Assembly (NCBI RefSeq): GCF_009696615.1
Contig: NZ_VULO01000002.1
Span: 124,001 to 188,000, forward strand
Direction: 5' to 3'
DNA from: Scrofimicrobium canadense
Lineage (GTDB): Bacteria > Actinomycetota > Actinomycetes > Actinomycetales > Actinomycetaceae
Length of the DNA: 64,000 nucleotides
Every line of letters starts with the position of its first letter. Within the stretch, counting starts at the first letter, position 1. Below, one piece after another: positions 1-9,402 of this stretch. The notes beneath the pieces are model-generated. The model was not told the DNA's origin and made no database searches. It saw only the letters and a program-made list of their open reading frames with translations. Made by a program: the position numbers and the translations under genes.

Positions 1-872
1 TTGCGAACGTGATGGCATCAGCACGCAAGAAGCCACCGTTTGGGATTGGCCAGATTGGCAAGGCCTTCCGCAATGAAATCACCCCCGGGAACTTTATCTT
101 CCGCACCCGTGAATTTGAGCAGATGGAACTAGAGTTCTTTGTCGAACCAGGAACTGATGAGGAATGGCATCAGTACTGGATTGACGAGCGTCTAGCGTGG
201 TACACAGATCTGGGAATTGAACGCGATCACCTGCGTTTGTATGAGCACCCGCAAGAGAAACTTTCCCACTATTCGAAGCGAACAGTCGACATCGAATACA
301 CCTTTGGTTTTCAAGGATCGCAGTGGGGTGAACTCGAGGGGATTGCCAACCGCACCGACTACGACCTCTCGACTCATGCGAAAGAATCGGGTGCGAAGCT
401 CGATTACTTCGACCAGACAAAGAATGAGCGTTGGACCCCCTACGTCATCGAACCCTCAGCTGGTGTTACGCGCTCTTTGATGGCATTCCTGGTTGAAGCA
501 TTCCATATTGACGAGGCACCCAACACTAAGGGCGGAGTCGATAAGCGTACAGTTCTGCGTCTTGATCCTCGTTTAGCCCCAGTTAAGGCTGCCGTACTTC
601 CACTGTCTCGCAAAGATGAGCTCACCGGCCCAGCCAAAGAATTGGCTGCTGAACTGCGTAGAGTGTGGAATATAGAGTACGACGATGCTGGAGCCGTGGG
701 CCGTCGCTATCGCCGTCAAGACGAAATCGGCACTCCGTACTGCATCACCTACGACTTCGATTCTATTGAGGATCGCGCCGTGACTATCCGCGACCGGGAC
801 ACCATGGAACAGGTGCGGGTACCTCTTGCTGAGGTGCGTGACTGGTTGCTCGATCGAATCGACGCGTGCTAG
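1..872 (+). CDS. glyS: Glycyl-tRNA synthetase, C-terminal part (cut by window start)
   Basis: Class II aminoacyl-tRNA synthetase that charges tRNA-Gly in the cytosol. The reading frame is open from the left edge, so the N-terminus and motif 1 lie outside the window. What is present: motif 2 around [20 protein letters not shown], the motif 3 region [16 protein letters not shown], and the C-terminal anticodon-binding domain beginning near [10 protein letters not shown]. This is the dimeric (alpha2) type found in Gram-positives, not the alpha/beta tetramer. The ATG at 9 is internal and not a real start. The stop overlaps the GTG start of dusB by 7 nt, so the two are probably co-translated. Confidence 0.95.
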   Translation, partial: ANVMASARKKPPFGIGQIGKAFRNEITPGNFIFRTREFEQMELEFFVEPGTDEEWHQYWIDERLAWYTDLGIERDHLRLYEHPQEKLSHYSKRTVDIEYTFGFQGSQWGELEGIANRTDYDLSTHAKESGAKLDYFDQTKNERWTPYVIEPSAGVTRSLMAFLVEAFHIDEAPNTKGGVDKRTVLRLDPRLAPVKAAVLPLSRKDELTGPAKELAAELRRVWNIEYDDAGAVGRRYRRQDEIGTPYCITYDFDSIEDRAVTIRDRDTMEQVRVPLAEVRDWLLDRIDAC

Positions 873-2065
873 AAAAACCTCTTTACCTGGGGCCGTTGTC
901 TATCGGGACACCGGTGATTTTGGCCCCCATGGCAGGAGTGACCGACCTGCCATTTAGGCGCCTGTGCCGTGAGTTTGGTGAGTCAGTTCTTGATGGCTCT
1001 CAGCTCGCGGCAACGGACGCGCCTTCAGGACTTTATGTGATGGAAATGGTCACTGCACGTGCACTGACCGAAGGTAACCCTGAAACATGGCGAATGGTCG
1101 AACCCGACCCGACGGAACGCGTTCGTTCGGTTCAGCTCTACGGAGTCGACCCTGTCAGTATGGGGGAGGCAACCAGGTCGCTGGTGCGGGGCGGCTACGC
1201 GGACCACGTCGATTTGAACTTTGGATGTCCAGTTCCCAAAGTTACCAAACGTGGAGGTGGAGCTGCTCTACCGTGGAAGCGGGACCTATTCCAGGCAATC
1301 GTTCGTTCTGTTGTCGCTGCGGCAGATGAAAGTGCTCCCGCTGCTGGGCATGTACCTGTCACGGTAAAAATGCGCATAGGCATCGATGGGGACCATGCAA
1401 CCGCCTTGGAGGCGGGGCGCCTAGCACAAAATGCGGGAGTGTCCGCAGTAAGTCTCCATGCGCGGACCCAAGAGCAGTACTACTCGGGGAAAGCTGATCT
1501 TGAATGGATAGCCCGACTTAAGGATTCTTTGAATATTCCGGTTTTCGGTAACGGCGACATATTCAGCGCATCGGATGCCGAACGGATGATGGACGCGACT
1601 GGATGTGACGCTGTTGTCATTGGACGAGGATGTCAGGGCCGTCCGTGGCTATTTGCCGAACTGAGCGCGGCGCTCCATGGAAAAGCCGTTCCTGACTCGC
1701 CTAATCTGGCTCAGGTTAGACAGACAATTCTTCGCCATGCGGCTCTCATGGTTGACACAATGGGGGATGAACTAAGAGCCATGCGTGAAATGCGAAAGCA
1801 TATTGGATGGTATCTGCGAGGATTCGCAGTTGGAGGTGAGACCCGCGGGGCACTGGGGTTGGTATCTTCATATGTGGAGCTGGAAGAAAGAACAGCTTCC
1901 CTCGATTTGGACCAGCCCTTTCCTGCCGCGGCACATGGTGCGCGCGGAAGAGCAGGAAGTCCCAAACGCCCGCATCTGCCAGATGGCTGGTTGGATTCGC
2001 GGGACTTGACTCCTTGGGAGCGAGAGAAACTGCATCTAGCGGAAGACGGAGGATCGGGTGGCTGA
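866..2065 (+). CDS. dusB: tRNA-dihydrouridine synthase
   Basis: FMN-dependent enzyme reducing specific uridines in tRNA to dihydrouridine. The TIM-barrel signature APMAGVTD (residues 20-27) and the conserved NFGCPVPKV block with the family cysteine at Cys121 are intact, followed by GGGAAL and a later GNGDI phosphate-binding segment. At 399 aa it is somewhat longer than typical 320-350 aa members, mainly through a C-terminal tail. The start is GTG at 866 inside the end of glyS; the end overlaps aroD by 8 nt. Naming as DusB rather than another Dus subfamily follows the usual single actinobacterial copy. Confidence 0.93.
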   Translation: MLEKPLYLGPLSIGTPVILAPMAGVTDLPFRRLCREFGESVLDGSQLAATDAPSGLYVMEMVTARALTEGNPETWRMVEPDPTERVRSVQLYGVDPVSMGEATRSLVRGGYADHVDLNFGCPVPKVTKRGGGAALPWKRDLFQAIVRSVVAAADESAPAAGHVPVTVKMRIGIDGDHATALEAGRLAQNAGVSAVSLHARTQEQYYSGKADLEWIARLKDSLNIPVFGNGDIFSASDAERMMDATGCDAVVIGRGCQGRPWLFAELSAALHGKAVPDSPNLAQVRQTILRHAALMVDTMGDELRAMREMRKHIGWYLRGFAVGGETRGALGLVSSYVELEERTASLDLDQPFPAAAHGARGRAGSPKRPHLPDGWLDSRDLTPWEREKLHLAEDGGSGG

Positions 2066-2813
2066 GTCTACTTCCCATCATGAATTGCGAATAGGACGTC
2101 CGGGCGTCAACGGTATATCTGTGGGTGATACATCCATGAGGATTGCTGTTCCAGTGGCGGCCTTTACTAAAAGCGAGATAGTCCAACAATGGCAAGCTGC
2201 CGTTGACAGTGACGCAGATATTATCGAGTGGCGCGTCGACGGCTTGGTTGATCCTGAGCTAGAGACACTTGGTTTGACATTGCGGGATATCCATCGCATT
2301 CCAGTATTGGTTACGCTGCGAACAAAACGCGAAGGAGGGAGATTTCCTTTGCGTGAAGGATCAGGGGAGTATCGCAGGCTGTTGCGGCAGGCAGCCCATT
2401 GGGCAGATGCTGTAGATATTGAAGCAGCTATTCCTGACGCGCCTGAGTTGATTGTGGAAGCCCGCGAACTAGGGTCGATTGTCGTCGTATCACAGCACGT
2501 TTTTGATGAGGCTGTGACTGCTGATCGCCTGCGCGAATGCGTCAAAGAGATGGCGGCAATGGGAGCAGACATCGTTAAGATAGCCTGGATGGTCAATAAC
2601 GATGATGAGGCCACTGTGATTGAAGAAGCGCAGGTGTGGGCCAATGATGCTCTTCCTATCCCCACTGTAATTGTGGGCATGGGAGAAGCCGGTGTACGTA
2701 CCCGGGTAGGACAGCCGGGTACGCGAAATGCTTTCACTTTTGCTCATGCCGGAACTTCGACTGCCCCTGGCCAGCCCAGTGTGGATGAAGTGCGACAGTC
2801 GCTGACTGTCTAA
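2058..2813 (+). CDS. aroD: 3-dehydroquinate dehydratase, type I
   Basis: Third step of the shikimate pathway: dehydration of 3-dehydroquinate through a Schiff base. Type I features are seen: DIIEWRVD substrate-binding strand, LVTLRTKREGG, catalytic His147 in SQHVF and Schiff-base Lys174 in DIVKIAWM. The 251-aa length fits the family. GTG at 2058 is preferred over ATG at 2136 because the first 25 residues align with the N-terminal strand of the enterobacterial enzyme. Many actinobacteria use the unrelated type II enzyme (AroQ), so a type I copy is mildly notable. It is convergent with the deacetylase gene, overlapping it by 4 nt. Confidence 0.92.
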   Translation: MAESTSHHELRIGRPGVNGISVGDTSMRIAVPVAAFTKSEIVQQWQAAVDSDADIIEWRVDGLVDPELETLGLTLRDIHRIPVLVTLRTKREGGRFPLREGSGEYRRLLRQAAHWADAVDIEAAIPDAPELIVEARELGSIVVVSQHVFDEAVTADRLRECVKEMAAMGADIVKIAWMVNNDDEATVIEEAQVWANDALPIPTVIVGMGEAGVRTRVGQPGTRNAFTFAHAGTSTAPGQPSVDEVRQSLTV

Positions 2814-3928
2814 CCGATGGCGGCCGAGAGGACGTCCACACCCATCCCATAGTTCATGCGGATTACCGGAAGCGCATATTTTGGAGTATCTGCACTCACA
2901 TACCCGTGCTCGGTGGTTCGACCCAGGTCGAACCCTGCCAAGGACAGGCCTTCATGAGTTGTGTCATTGTGATGGCCAAAAGGGTAGGCAACTACTTCTT
3001 TGACTCCGCCGACTACGTCAGCTGATTTTTGAAGGTCCTCTGCGATGGCTTCTGCTCCCCAGTTCACCATGCGCCCTTGGCCGTCCTCGCCAGCTGAATG
3101 CATATCGTAGGTGTGCGAACGCTTCCATACCCACTGTGACAATTCGGGGCCAGGGCCATCGACGCCAATAACAAACGACGTCACAGGAACCTGGTACTTC
3201 TCAACTAAAGGCGCCGCCATGGTCACCCACGTGGGATCGGCATCATCATCAGTAATGATGAGTGAATGCGAGGGAAGAAAGAGGTTTCCGTCGAGGAACG
3301 CTGAAAGCTCCGGCCAGGTGGGGAAGTAGAAGTTGCCCTCTTTGATGTATTGCAGGTGAGCTTCGAAGTCACCGATATACATGTAGTTATCCCGAAGCCA
3401 ATTGTCTTCGCCTTCTGGCTTGTCAGTGAACTGGTGGTACATCAGAATCGGAATGGAAGCTTTTTCTTCGTTAACCCGCTCGGGGGTGACCCATGCAGCA
3501 TGGAGAGTTTCGTGTCCGCTGGGGCATTCGACCAGTCGCGCCCCGTTGATCCGTTCCGCTGTGTTCAATGAGGCAGCGGCTTCCTCACTGCGATACCATC
3601 CGGCAAAAATCTGACCCGGATTGGTGGGGGTCGGTAGATCAGAATAGAGTTTGTCTTTCTCTAGTGTGATGCTTGGTGCGGGGGCAGCACCACCAACAAA
3701 AGACACGACGCATTCGTTCTCATTCCAGGGCATTACGGGAGATTCAGCGCTTTGTGGAGGTTCTACTTCAGACTGAGGGAGAGCCCCGATCGGATGAACG
3801 GCATCGACTGTTTTGCCAGCGAGAAGAAGAATAGAAATTACTGCAATGATAAGGGCGAAACCGCCTAGTGCAACCCAGTTGAGTGTGCGGCGTGACCGGG
3901 GAGTGTCCGAGGACGAATGCTGACTCAC
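2810..3928 (-). CDS. Membrane-anchored polysaccharide deacetylase-like protein with Listeria-Bacteroides-type repeat
   Basis: Predicted cell-surface protein of 372 aa: short cytoplasmic tail, one TM helix (near LNWVALGGFALIIAVISILL), a linker, a beta-grasp repeat-like segment with the FAGWY signature of Listeria-Bacteroides (Flg_new) repeats, then a NodB-type deacetylase domain. In that domain the usual TFDDG motif reads TDDDA and the metal-histidine motif is SHTYDMH; YPFGHH follows. The Asp pair and histidines remain, so activity on peptidoglycan or another surface glycan is possible but unproven. The start is GTG 3928, chosen because TATGCT lies exactly 6 nt upstream (leaderless pattern); a longer reading to 4138 would run over the rpsO leader. 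Confidence 0.78.
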   Translation of the reverse strand: MSQHSSSDTPRSRRTLNWVALGGFALIIAVISILLLAGKTVDAVHPIGALPQSEVEPPQSAESPVMPWNENECVVSFVGGAAPAPSITLEKDKLYSDLPTPTNPGQIFAGWYRSEEAAASLNTAERINGARLVECPSGHETLHAAWVTPERVNEEKASIPILMYHQFTDKPEGEDNWLRDNYMYIGDFEAHLQYIKEGNFYFPTWPELSAFLDGNLFLPSHSLIITDDDADPTWVTMAAPLVEKYQVPVTSFVIGVDGPGPELSQWVWKRSHTYDMHSAGEDGQGRMVNWGAEAIAEDLQKSADVVGGVKEVVAYPFGHHNDTTHEGLSLAGFDLGRTTEHGYVSADTPKYALPVIRMNYGMGVDVLSAAIG

Positions 3929-3940
3929 GTATCGAGCATA
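3929..3940 (-). promoter_or_regulatory. Putative leaderless promoter of the deacetylase gene
   Basis: On the minus strand TATGCT, then 6 nt, then the GTG start. No Shine-Dalgarno sequence is present. Fits the recurring pattern in this window. Confidence 0.55.
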
Positions 3941-4060
3941 AACTAAAGAGGTAGTGGGAAGACGTCTCTTCGTGCTCAATCTCACCCGCGCGTCTGCCCG
4001 GCAGTGGGGTGCCCCTGATAAACTTGCTGATGCCGTCAGATCGGCCGCGGCTACGTATGC

Positions 4061-4077
4061 CTGGGAAAAGGTCCCAG
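4061..4077 (+). promoter_or_regulatory. Hairpin in rpsO leader
   Basis: CTGGGA / TCCCAG stem with a 5-nt loop about 30 nt before the rpsO start codon. Ribosomal protein S15 represses its own mRNA through leader structures in several bacteria, so this is a candidate operator; that role is inference. Confidence 0.4.
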
Positions 4078-4107
4078 CGCTCCGCGCAACGGATAGTGGG
4101 AGAAACA

Positions 4108-4377
4108 ATGGCCCTAAGCAAAGAAGAAAAAGACGCAATCATTGCTGAGTATGCAACTCACCCGGGCGATACCGGTTCTCCCGAGGTGCAGGTGGCGCTG
4201 CTGTCAAAGCGGATTGCTGACCTCACCGAACACTTCAAGACTCACAAGCACGATCACCACTCACGTCGCGGCCTGATGCTGCTGGTGGGTCGCCGTCGCG
4301 GTTTGATGAAGTACTTGGAAGAAATCGACGTGGAACGGTACCGTTCCTTGCGCGATCGACTGGGACTGCGTCGCTAG
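4108..4377 (+). CDS. rpsO: 30S ribosomal protein S15
   Basis: Binds 16S rRNA and nucleates assembly of the 30S platform. The 89-aa protein beginning [12 protein letters not shown] carries the family core [15 protein letters not shown] and [19 protein letters not shown]. The start is the ATG of MALSK; upstream in-frame codons are not conserved. Its own terminator follows directly, and pnp lies downstream, the classic rpsO-pnp neighbourhood. Confidence 0.98.
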   Translation: MALSKEEKDAIIAEYATHPGDTGSPEVQVALLSKRIADLTEHFKTHKHDHHSRRGLMLLVGRRRGLMKYLEEIDVERYRSLRDRLGLRR

Positions 4378-4384
4378 TCCCATG

Positions 4385-4415
4385 TGGCCCGACTCAACCG
4401 AGCCGGGCCATTTTT
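4385..4415 (+). terminator. Rho-independent terminator after rpsO
   Basis: Stem TGGCCCG / CGGGCCA with a 12-nt loop followed by five Ts, beginning 7 nt after the rpsO stop. Confidence 0.85.
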
Positions 4416-4551
4416 GCAGTATAGAACCAAGATGTTGTGCAGCCGCGGTTTTCGACAGTGACTCTCGGACTCAAGCATTTGCCTGTATGCCGAGGGTTTC
4501 GATCGAAGGCCGACTCCAACTTCTTGGAGAAAATAATTCAAGGAGAAATAT

Positions 4552-6891
4552 ATGGAAGGCGAGTCCTTTGTGACTGCCGAGGCCGTTATCGACAACGGCC
4601 GTTTCGGAAAGCGTGTTATTCGCTTTGAAACCGGGCGCTTTGCGCTCCAGGCCGCAGGTTCTGCCGTGGCCTACTTGGATGACGAAACAGTCGTCCTGTC
4701 TGCCACAACAGTAGGCAAACATCCCAAAGACCAGTTTGACTTCTTCCCCCTCACGGTTGATGTGGAAGAACGCCAATATGCTGCTGGTCGTATTCCCGGA
4801 TCGTTCTTCCGTCGTGAAGGACGTCCTAGTACAGAAGCGATTTTGGCATGCCGTCTCATTGACCGCCCGCTGCGCCCCGGCTTCGTCAAGGGCCTACGCA
4901 ACGAGGTTCAGGTCGTTGAAACTGTTATGGCAGTCAACCCAGACGATGCCTATGATGTCGTGGCTATCAATGCTGCATCCATGTCTACCCAGATTGCTGG
5001 GCTGCCCTTCTCTGGCCCCATCGGCGGAACTCGCATTGCCTTGATTGACGGCCAATGGGTTGCTTTCCCGCGCTTTTCTGAAATGGAGCAATCCGTTTTC
5101 AATATGGTCGTTGCTGGACGCATCGTCACCAAAGAAGACGGAACCGAAGACGTAGCCATCATGATGGTGGAAGCCGGTGGCGGCGATCGTCAGTGGGAGC
5201 TCATCGAATCCGGTGGCGTGAAGCCCACGGAAGACATCGTAGCTGATGGCCTTGAAGCGGCCAAACCTTTCATCAAGGTTCTGTGTGAGGCGCAGGTAGA
5301 GGTAGCAAGCAAGGCTTCGAAGGAAACCCGCGAGTTCCCTCTATTCTTCGATTACACGGATGAAGAATACAAGGCTGTCGAGAACAAGATTGGCGATAAG
5401 CTAGCTCAGGCACTTCTTACCGAAGGTAAACTGGCCAGACTTGAGGCTGTAGAAGCTCTACGCGATGAGACCATTGGTGCGCTTCTCGAGGAATTCCCAG
5501 AGTCCGAAAAGGCACTCAAAGCGGCATTCCGTTCACTAGAGAAGGAAACTATTCGCTCACGCACACTGCGCGACGAAATCCGCATGGATGGTCGTACACC
5601 TCGTGAAATTCGCTCGCTATCTGCAGAAGTAGAGGTTTTGCCTCGCGTTCACGGATCAGCGTTGTTCCAGCGTGGAGAGACACAGATTCTCGGTGTCACC
5701 ACTTTGGCAATGCTACGCATGGAACAGCAGCTGGATAACCTCAGCCCTGTTACTTCCAAGCGTTACATGCACCAGTACAACTTCCCGCCATACTCAACCG
5801 GCGAAACCGGTCGTGTTGGTTCACCTAAGCGCCGCGAAATCGGCCATGGCGACTTGGCTGAGCGTGCACTGCGTCCAGTCATCCCAAGCCGCGAGGACTT
5901 CCCTTACGCGATTCGCCAGGTCTCTGAAGCCCTCGGTTCAAATGGATCAACCTCCATGGGGTCTGTCTGTGCTTCAACATTGTCGCTTCTGCAAGCCGGT
6001 GTGCCCTTGCGTGCACCCGTGGCAGGCATCGCCATGGGACTGATGACCGGAGAGGTTGATGGTAAGCCAAAGGCCGTAACTTTGACAGATATTCTTGGCG
6101 CTGAAGATGGCTTCGGCGACATGGACTTCAAGGTTGCAGGTACACGTGATTTCATCACTGCACTACAACTGGATACCAAACTCGATGGCATTGACTCTGG
6201 ACTGCTGAAGAGTGCTTTGGGGCAGGCGCGTGAAGCTCGCCTCGAGATTCTCGATCTTATCGAGCGCGCCATCGGTACCCCTGATGAGATGAGCCCCTTT
6301 GCTCCTCGCATCATTACTGTGCAGATCCCTGTCGACAAAATCGGTGAGGTCATTGGGCCTAAAGGCAAAATGATCAACGAAATCCAAGAGTCCACTGGTG
6401 CTGACATCAATATCGAAGATGATGGCACGGTATTCATTGGAGCCACCACCGGGGAGTCTGCTGAGGCGGCCCGCACATTGATCAACCAGATCGCTAACCC
6501 TCAAATGCCTGAGGTAGGGGAGCGCTTCGTGGGAACCGTTGTGAATACGGCTCCTTTTGGTGCTTTCATCTCTCTGACACCGGGGAAAGACGGCCTTTTG
6601 CACATTTCGCAGATTCGTCGCCTTGTTGGCGGAAAGCGCGTGGAACAGGTTGAAGACGTTCTGCAGGTGGGGCAACAGGTCGAGGTGGAAATCCACGAGA
6701 TTGGTGACCGAGGCAAAATTTCATTGCATGCGGTAGTAGACGAAGAGGCAGAAAAAGCGGCTGCTGAGGCTGCTAAGACTGAAGCCAAAGAAAATGACAA
6801 AGGTGAGGAAAAATCGGAGAAATCTGAGCGTCCGCGCCGCCCTCGTCAGCGGAATCGTCGTCGCCGCTCAGATGAGAACAAAGCTGAATAA
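4552..6891 (+). CDS. pnp: Polyribonucleotide nucleotidyltransferase (PNPase)
   Basis: 3'-5' phosphorolytic exoribonuclease, which in many actinobacteria also contributes to RNA 3' tailing. Order: RNase PH domain 1 ([18 protein letters not shown]), helical linker, RNase PH domain 2 ([15 protein letters not shown], with IMGED-like residues [14 protein letters not shown]), KH domain near residue 600 ([13 protein letters not shown]), S1 domain near 660-725 ([10 protein letters not shown]), then a Lys/Glu/Arg-rich tail typical of Gram-positive PNPases. The ATG at 4552 has a good Shine-Dalgarno (AAGGAG). Its own promoter must lie in the 136-nt gap after the rpsO terminator, where TATAGA near 4420 is a possible -10. 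Confidence 0.97.
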   Translation: MEGESFVTAEAVIDNGRFGKRVIRFETGRFALQAAGSAVAYLDDETVVLSATTVGKHPKDQFDFFPLTVDVEERQYAAGRIPGSFFRREGRPSTEAILACRLIDRPLRPGFVKGLRNEVQVVETVMAVNPDDAYDVVAINAASMSTQIAGLPFSGPIGGTRIALIDGQWVAFPRFSEMEQSVFNMVVAGRIVTKEDGTEDVAIMMVEAGGGDRQWELIESGGVKPTEDIVADGLEAAKPFIKVLCEAQVEVASKASKETREFPLFFDYTDEEYKAVENKIGDKLAQALLTEGKLARLEAVEALRDETIGALLEEFPESEKALKAAFRSLEKETIRSRTLRDEIRMDGRTPREIRSLSAEVEVLPRVHGSALFQRGETQILGVTTLAMLRMEQQLDNLSPVTSKRYMHQYNFPPYSTGETGRVGSPKRREIGHGDLAERALRPVIPSREDFPYAIRQVSEALGSNGSTSMGSVCASTLSLLQAGVPLRAPVAGIAMGLMTGEVDGKPKAVTLTDILGAEDGFGDMDFKVAGTRDFITALQLDTKLDGIDSGLLKSALGQAREARLEILDLIERAIGTPDEMSPFAPRIITVQIPVDKIGEVIGPKGKMINEIQESTGADINIEDDGTVFIGATTGESAEAARTLINQIANPQMPEVGERFVGTVVNTAPFGAFISLTPGKDGLLHISQIRRLVGGKRVEQVEDVLQVGQQVEVEIHEIGDRGKISLHAVVDEEAEKAAAEAAKTEAKENDKGEEKSEKSERPRRPRQRNRRRRSDENKAE

Positions 6892-6918
6892 CCATTCATG
6901 TATGCGGTGGTATGAGAT

Positions 6919-6957
6919 ATGTCGATTGTCTCTCAAAGACAATAGAGATATCGACAT
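6919..6957 (+). other. Branched inverted repeat downstream of pnp
   Basis: Outer arms ATGTCGAT (6919-6926) and ATCGACAT (6950-6957) enclose an inner TGTCT / AGACA stem with a 5-nt loop and a bulge. It sits about 25 nt after the pnp stop, before a stronger hairpin. Possible mRNA 3'-end structure. Confidence 0.5.
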
Positions 6958-6975
6958 GCTTGTGAAATGAATACC

Positions 6976-7007
6976 GCGGAAGCCCCAGGGTCACCTGGGG
7001 CTTCCGC
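6976..7007 (+). terminator. Long hairpin terminator of pnp
   Basis: Perfect 14-bp stem (arms 6976-6989 and 6994-7007) with loop GTCA. A U-tract is lacking, as is common for actinobacterial terminators. Confidence 0.75.
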
Positions 7008-7037
7008 ATATATCTGACACAGTACCCCACGCTCAAC

Positions 7038-7049
7038 TAGACTTTCTTC
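7038..7049 (+). promoter_or_regulatory. Putative leaderless promoter
   Basis: TAGACT exactly 6 nt before the ATG at 7050, with CTGACA at 7014-7019 as a -35 (spacer 18). No Shine-Dalgarno is seen. Confidence 0.65.
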
Positions 7050-7553
7050 ATGACCCGCTACACAGACGCACTCTTCTTCGGTTTCCTTTTTGTTCTTGAT
7101 GCCGTCGCTTGGCTTATCCTCTGGCTCACTGGTTCACTGCCAACGGGAACTCCCAACACGATTGCACCCATGACGGTGTCAGTGATCATCGTGATTGCAT
7201 CGCCAGCTTTAGCTGCAATGGCTCTTTTGGCGCTAGGGCGAGCCTGGTGGGATCTTTCGCCCCGTAGCTTCTGGAGTTGGGTGGCCAGTGCCAGCATTTT
7301 GATGACACTTACCATGGCTGCAGCCATGGCCATCACCTTGCAGATGCAATTGCAATTGGGATTTGCGACTGGGGTATGGTTTATGCTGGTCACGACAATA
7401 TGTGCAGTATTGGCTCTGTTCCTTGGAGTAATTGGGGCGATCTCTCGCCGCGAACAAGCCTCAGAACCAGAACCAGAACCGGTGCTGGCCGCAGATGTGT
7501 CGAGTATTGAAGAAGCACCAGTTTTTGAACAAATCGCCGAGGAAAAAGATTGA
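7050..7553 (+). CDS. Small integral membrane protein of unknown function
   Basis: 167 aa with about four predicted TM helices: roughly residues 5-27, 36-60, 70-95 and 105-132, then an acidic cytosolic tail rich in Glu/Pro (SEPEPEPVLAAD). I do not recognise the family. It starts a transcription unit: the stop overlaps the start of the M16 peptidase gene by 4 nt, and a GNAT gene and RNase J follow. The overlap suggests co-expression with the peptidase, but gives no function. Confidence 0.75.
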   Translation: MTRYTDALFFGFLFVLDAVAWLILWLTGSLPTGTPNTIAPMTVSVIIVIASPALAAMALLALGRAWWDLSPRSFWSWVASASILMTLTMAAAMAITLQMQLQLGFATGVWFMLVTTICAVLALFLGVIGAISRREQASEPEPEPVLAADVSSIEEAPVFEQIAEEKD

Positions 7554-8881
7554 TCCACTACACAGATCCCGTACCTCCCACACACTTACCTCTAGAGATA
7601 GATGGACCTGAAGAACATTACGAGGACGGACCGCTTCAGATGTCGCGGTCTATCCTTCCGGGGGGTATTCGCGTTCTTACCGAAAATGTACCGGGAACTC
7701 GTTCGGCAACGATAGGGCTATGGGTGCCCGTAGGATCGCGCGATGAAACGCATGCACAAGGTGGTGCAGCGCATTTCTTGGAGCATTTGCTTTTCAAGGG
7801 CACAAGAAATAGGAGTGCGTTAGATCTGGCGACGGCTTTTGATGAGGTCGGTGGCGAATCGAATGCAGCAACGGCCAAAGAATCTACACACTATTGGGCT
7901 AGGGTCCTGGATGACGATATTCCCATGGCGGTAGATACTCTCACCGACATGGTTTCATCCTCGCTCTTGCGTGAAGAAGACATTGAAACTGAACGTGGAG
8001 TTATTCTTGACGAGCTAGCCATGGCAGAAGATTCGCCTGCTGAAGTTGCCCAAGAGGCTTTCTTTCGCGCCATCTATGGCGACACGCCTGTAGGCCGACC
8101 TATCGGCGGCAGTCCGGAAAGCGTTCGAGCCACATCGCCAGAGCAAATCCGTTCGCTTTACAGTAACCATTACGGCCCAACAAGACTTATCGTTACTGCC
8201 GCAGGGAATGTTTCCCATGATGCTATCTGCCAGATGGTCGATAAGGCCTTAGACGAATCGAACTGGAACCGGCAGTCCGCCGATAGTCCTTCGCCTCGTC
8301 GTGGAGACAGCATGGCCACTGAAACGGATTTCCTTGGTAGCGTCTACGAGGATCGCGATATCGAACAGGCACACATCCTTGTTGGCGGCGAATGGTTGAA
8401 AGCCAATGATTCACTGCGTCCAGTCAGTACTGTACTTACCACAATTCTTGGTGGGGGAATGTCCTCGCGTCTGTTCCAAGAAATTCGTGAGAAACGCGGG
8501 CTTGCCTATACAACCTACGCTTTTGATATGTCCTTTTCTGACACTGGAGTCTTCGGCATGTACGCAGGATGTGCGCCGGAGAACATCACAGAAGTCGAAA
8601 AAATTATGTGGGGCGAGGTGGAGCGTCTAGCTGAGGGAGATTTGAGCGAATCTGAATTGATTCGAGCCAAAGGCCAATTGCGAGGGGGGATCGCATTGGG
8701 TATGGAAGACTCGGCCTCACGCATGTCTCGATTGGGTCGTAGCGAGCTCACCGGACGTTTCGTTTCCATTGATGGTGCTTTGGCACGCATAGAGGCGGTC
8801 TGTAAAGAGGACCTCATGCAGTTAGCCAGTGATGCGCTTTCCATAAGACGAGCCAAGGCGGTCGTGAGCCCTAGTGAGTGA
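7550..8881 (+). CDS. M16 family zinc metallopeptidase
   Basis: Processing-protease-like peptidase (related to mitochondrial MPP-beta). The inverted zinc motif HFLEH and the distal Glu in ETERGVILDE are present in the first half; the second half carries the inactive M16 domain (GGGMSSRLFQEIREKRGLAY). The 443-aa length equals the standard single-chain form. The start is taken as TTG at 7550, overlapping the preceding stop, with GAGG just upstream; a later start near MSRSILPGG is possible. In actinobacteria such a gene commonly lies near pnp, as here. Substrate unknown. Confidence 0.9.
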   Translation: MIHYTDPVPPTHLPLEIDGPEEHYEDGPLQMSRSILPGGIRVLTENVPGTRSATIGLWVPVGSRDETHAQGGAAHFLEHLLFKGTRNRSALDLATAFDEVGGESNAATAKESTHYWARVLDDDIPMAVDTLTDMVSSSLLREEDIETERGVILDELAMAEDSPAEVAQEAFFRAIYGDTPVGRPIGGSPESVRATSPEQIRSLYSNHYGPTRLIVTAAGNVSHDAICQMVDKALDESNWNRQSADSPSPRRGDSMATETDFLGSVYEDRDIEQAHILVGGEWLKANDSLRPVSTVLTTILGGGMSSRLFQEIREKRGLAYTTYAFDMSFSDTGVFGMYAGCAPENITEVEKIMWGEVERLAEGDLSESELIRAKGQLRGGIALGMEDSASRMSRLGRSELTGRFVSIDGALARIEAVCKEDLMQLASDALSIRRAKAVVSPSE

Positions 8882-9380
8882 GATAGATAGCCATCACGAT
8901 GGGCCCGGACGGCAGTTTGTCCGAGAGGCAAAGGTCAGTGATGCAGAATTCATAGCCAGCCTTCAGGCAGCCTCCCTCACGGAGCTATTTGATGACTTGA
9001 GTCTCGATACTCCAGTTGCCGCTCAAGACTTGATTGAGAACTGGAGAGAAGCTGTTGGACAACAAAGCGGTGGAAGAGTCGTACTCATCGCTGAAGACCA
9101 AGGCGTTTCGGTGGGTTTTGCCGCTATGAACGAAGGAGAAATCCTCGCGCTAGAGGTAGATGCTTCGGCACGGTGTCAAGGTCACGGTTCGCGGCTATTG
9201 GCTGCTCTTGCTGATCTTGCTGACGTCCCAGAATTGTCCATGTGGTTACTTCCAGAACAGTCGGGTTTGATAGGTCTCATTCAATCGGCGGGTTTCGGGC
9301 CGGCTGGAAAACGTAGGACCCTAGAAAGTCCAGGGGCACCTTTAGTGCAACACCTCTGGCACGCAACTTTAGATAACTGA
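8874..9380 (+). CDS. GNAT family N-acetyltransferase
   Basis: 168-aa acetyltransferase of the GNAT fold. The acetyl-CoA pyrophosphate loop is visible as ARCQGHGSRLL (Q/RxxGxG), preceded by the beta4 strand EILALEVDA. The last part (LIQSAGFGPAGKRRTLE) matches the usual C-terminal region. Overlaps the M16 gene by 8 nt. The substrate cannot be told from sequence. Confidence 0.83.
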   Translation: MSEIDSHHDGPGRQFVREAKVSDAEFIASLQAASLTELFDDLSLDTPVAAQDLIENWREAVGQQSGGRVVLIAEDQGVSVGFAAMNEGEILALEVDASARCQGHGSRLLAALADLADVPELSMWLLPEQSGLIGLIQSAGFGPAGKRRTLESPGAPLVQHLWHATLDN

Positions 9381-9402
9381 TGAGAATGGCAGACTAGGAG
9401 TC

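Noticed and set aside
5904-6485. 193-aa antisense frame within pnp
   Set aside because: Ser/Pro-rich shadow of the pnp codon pattern; no independent signals.
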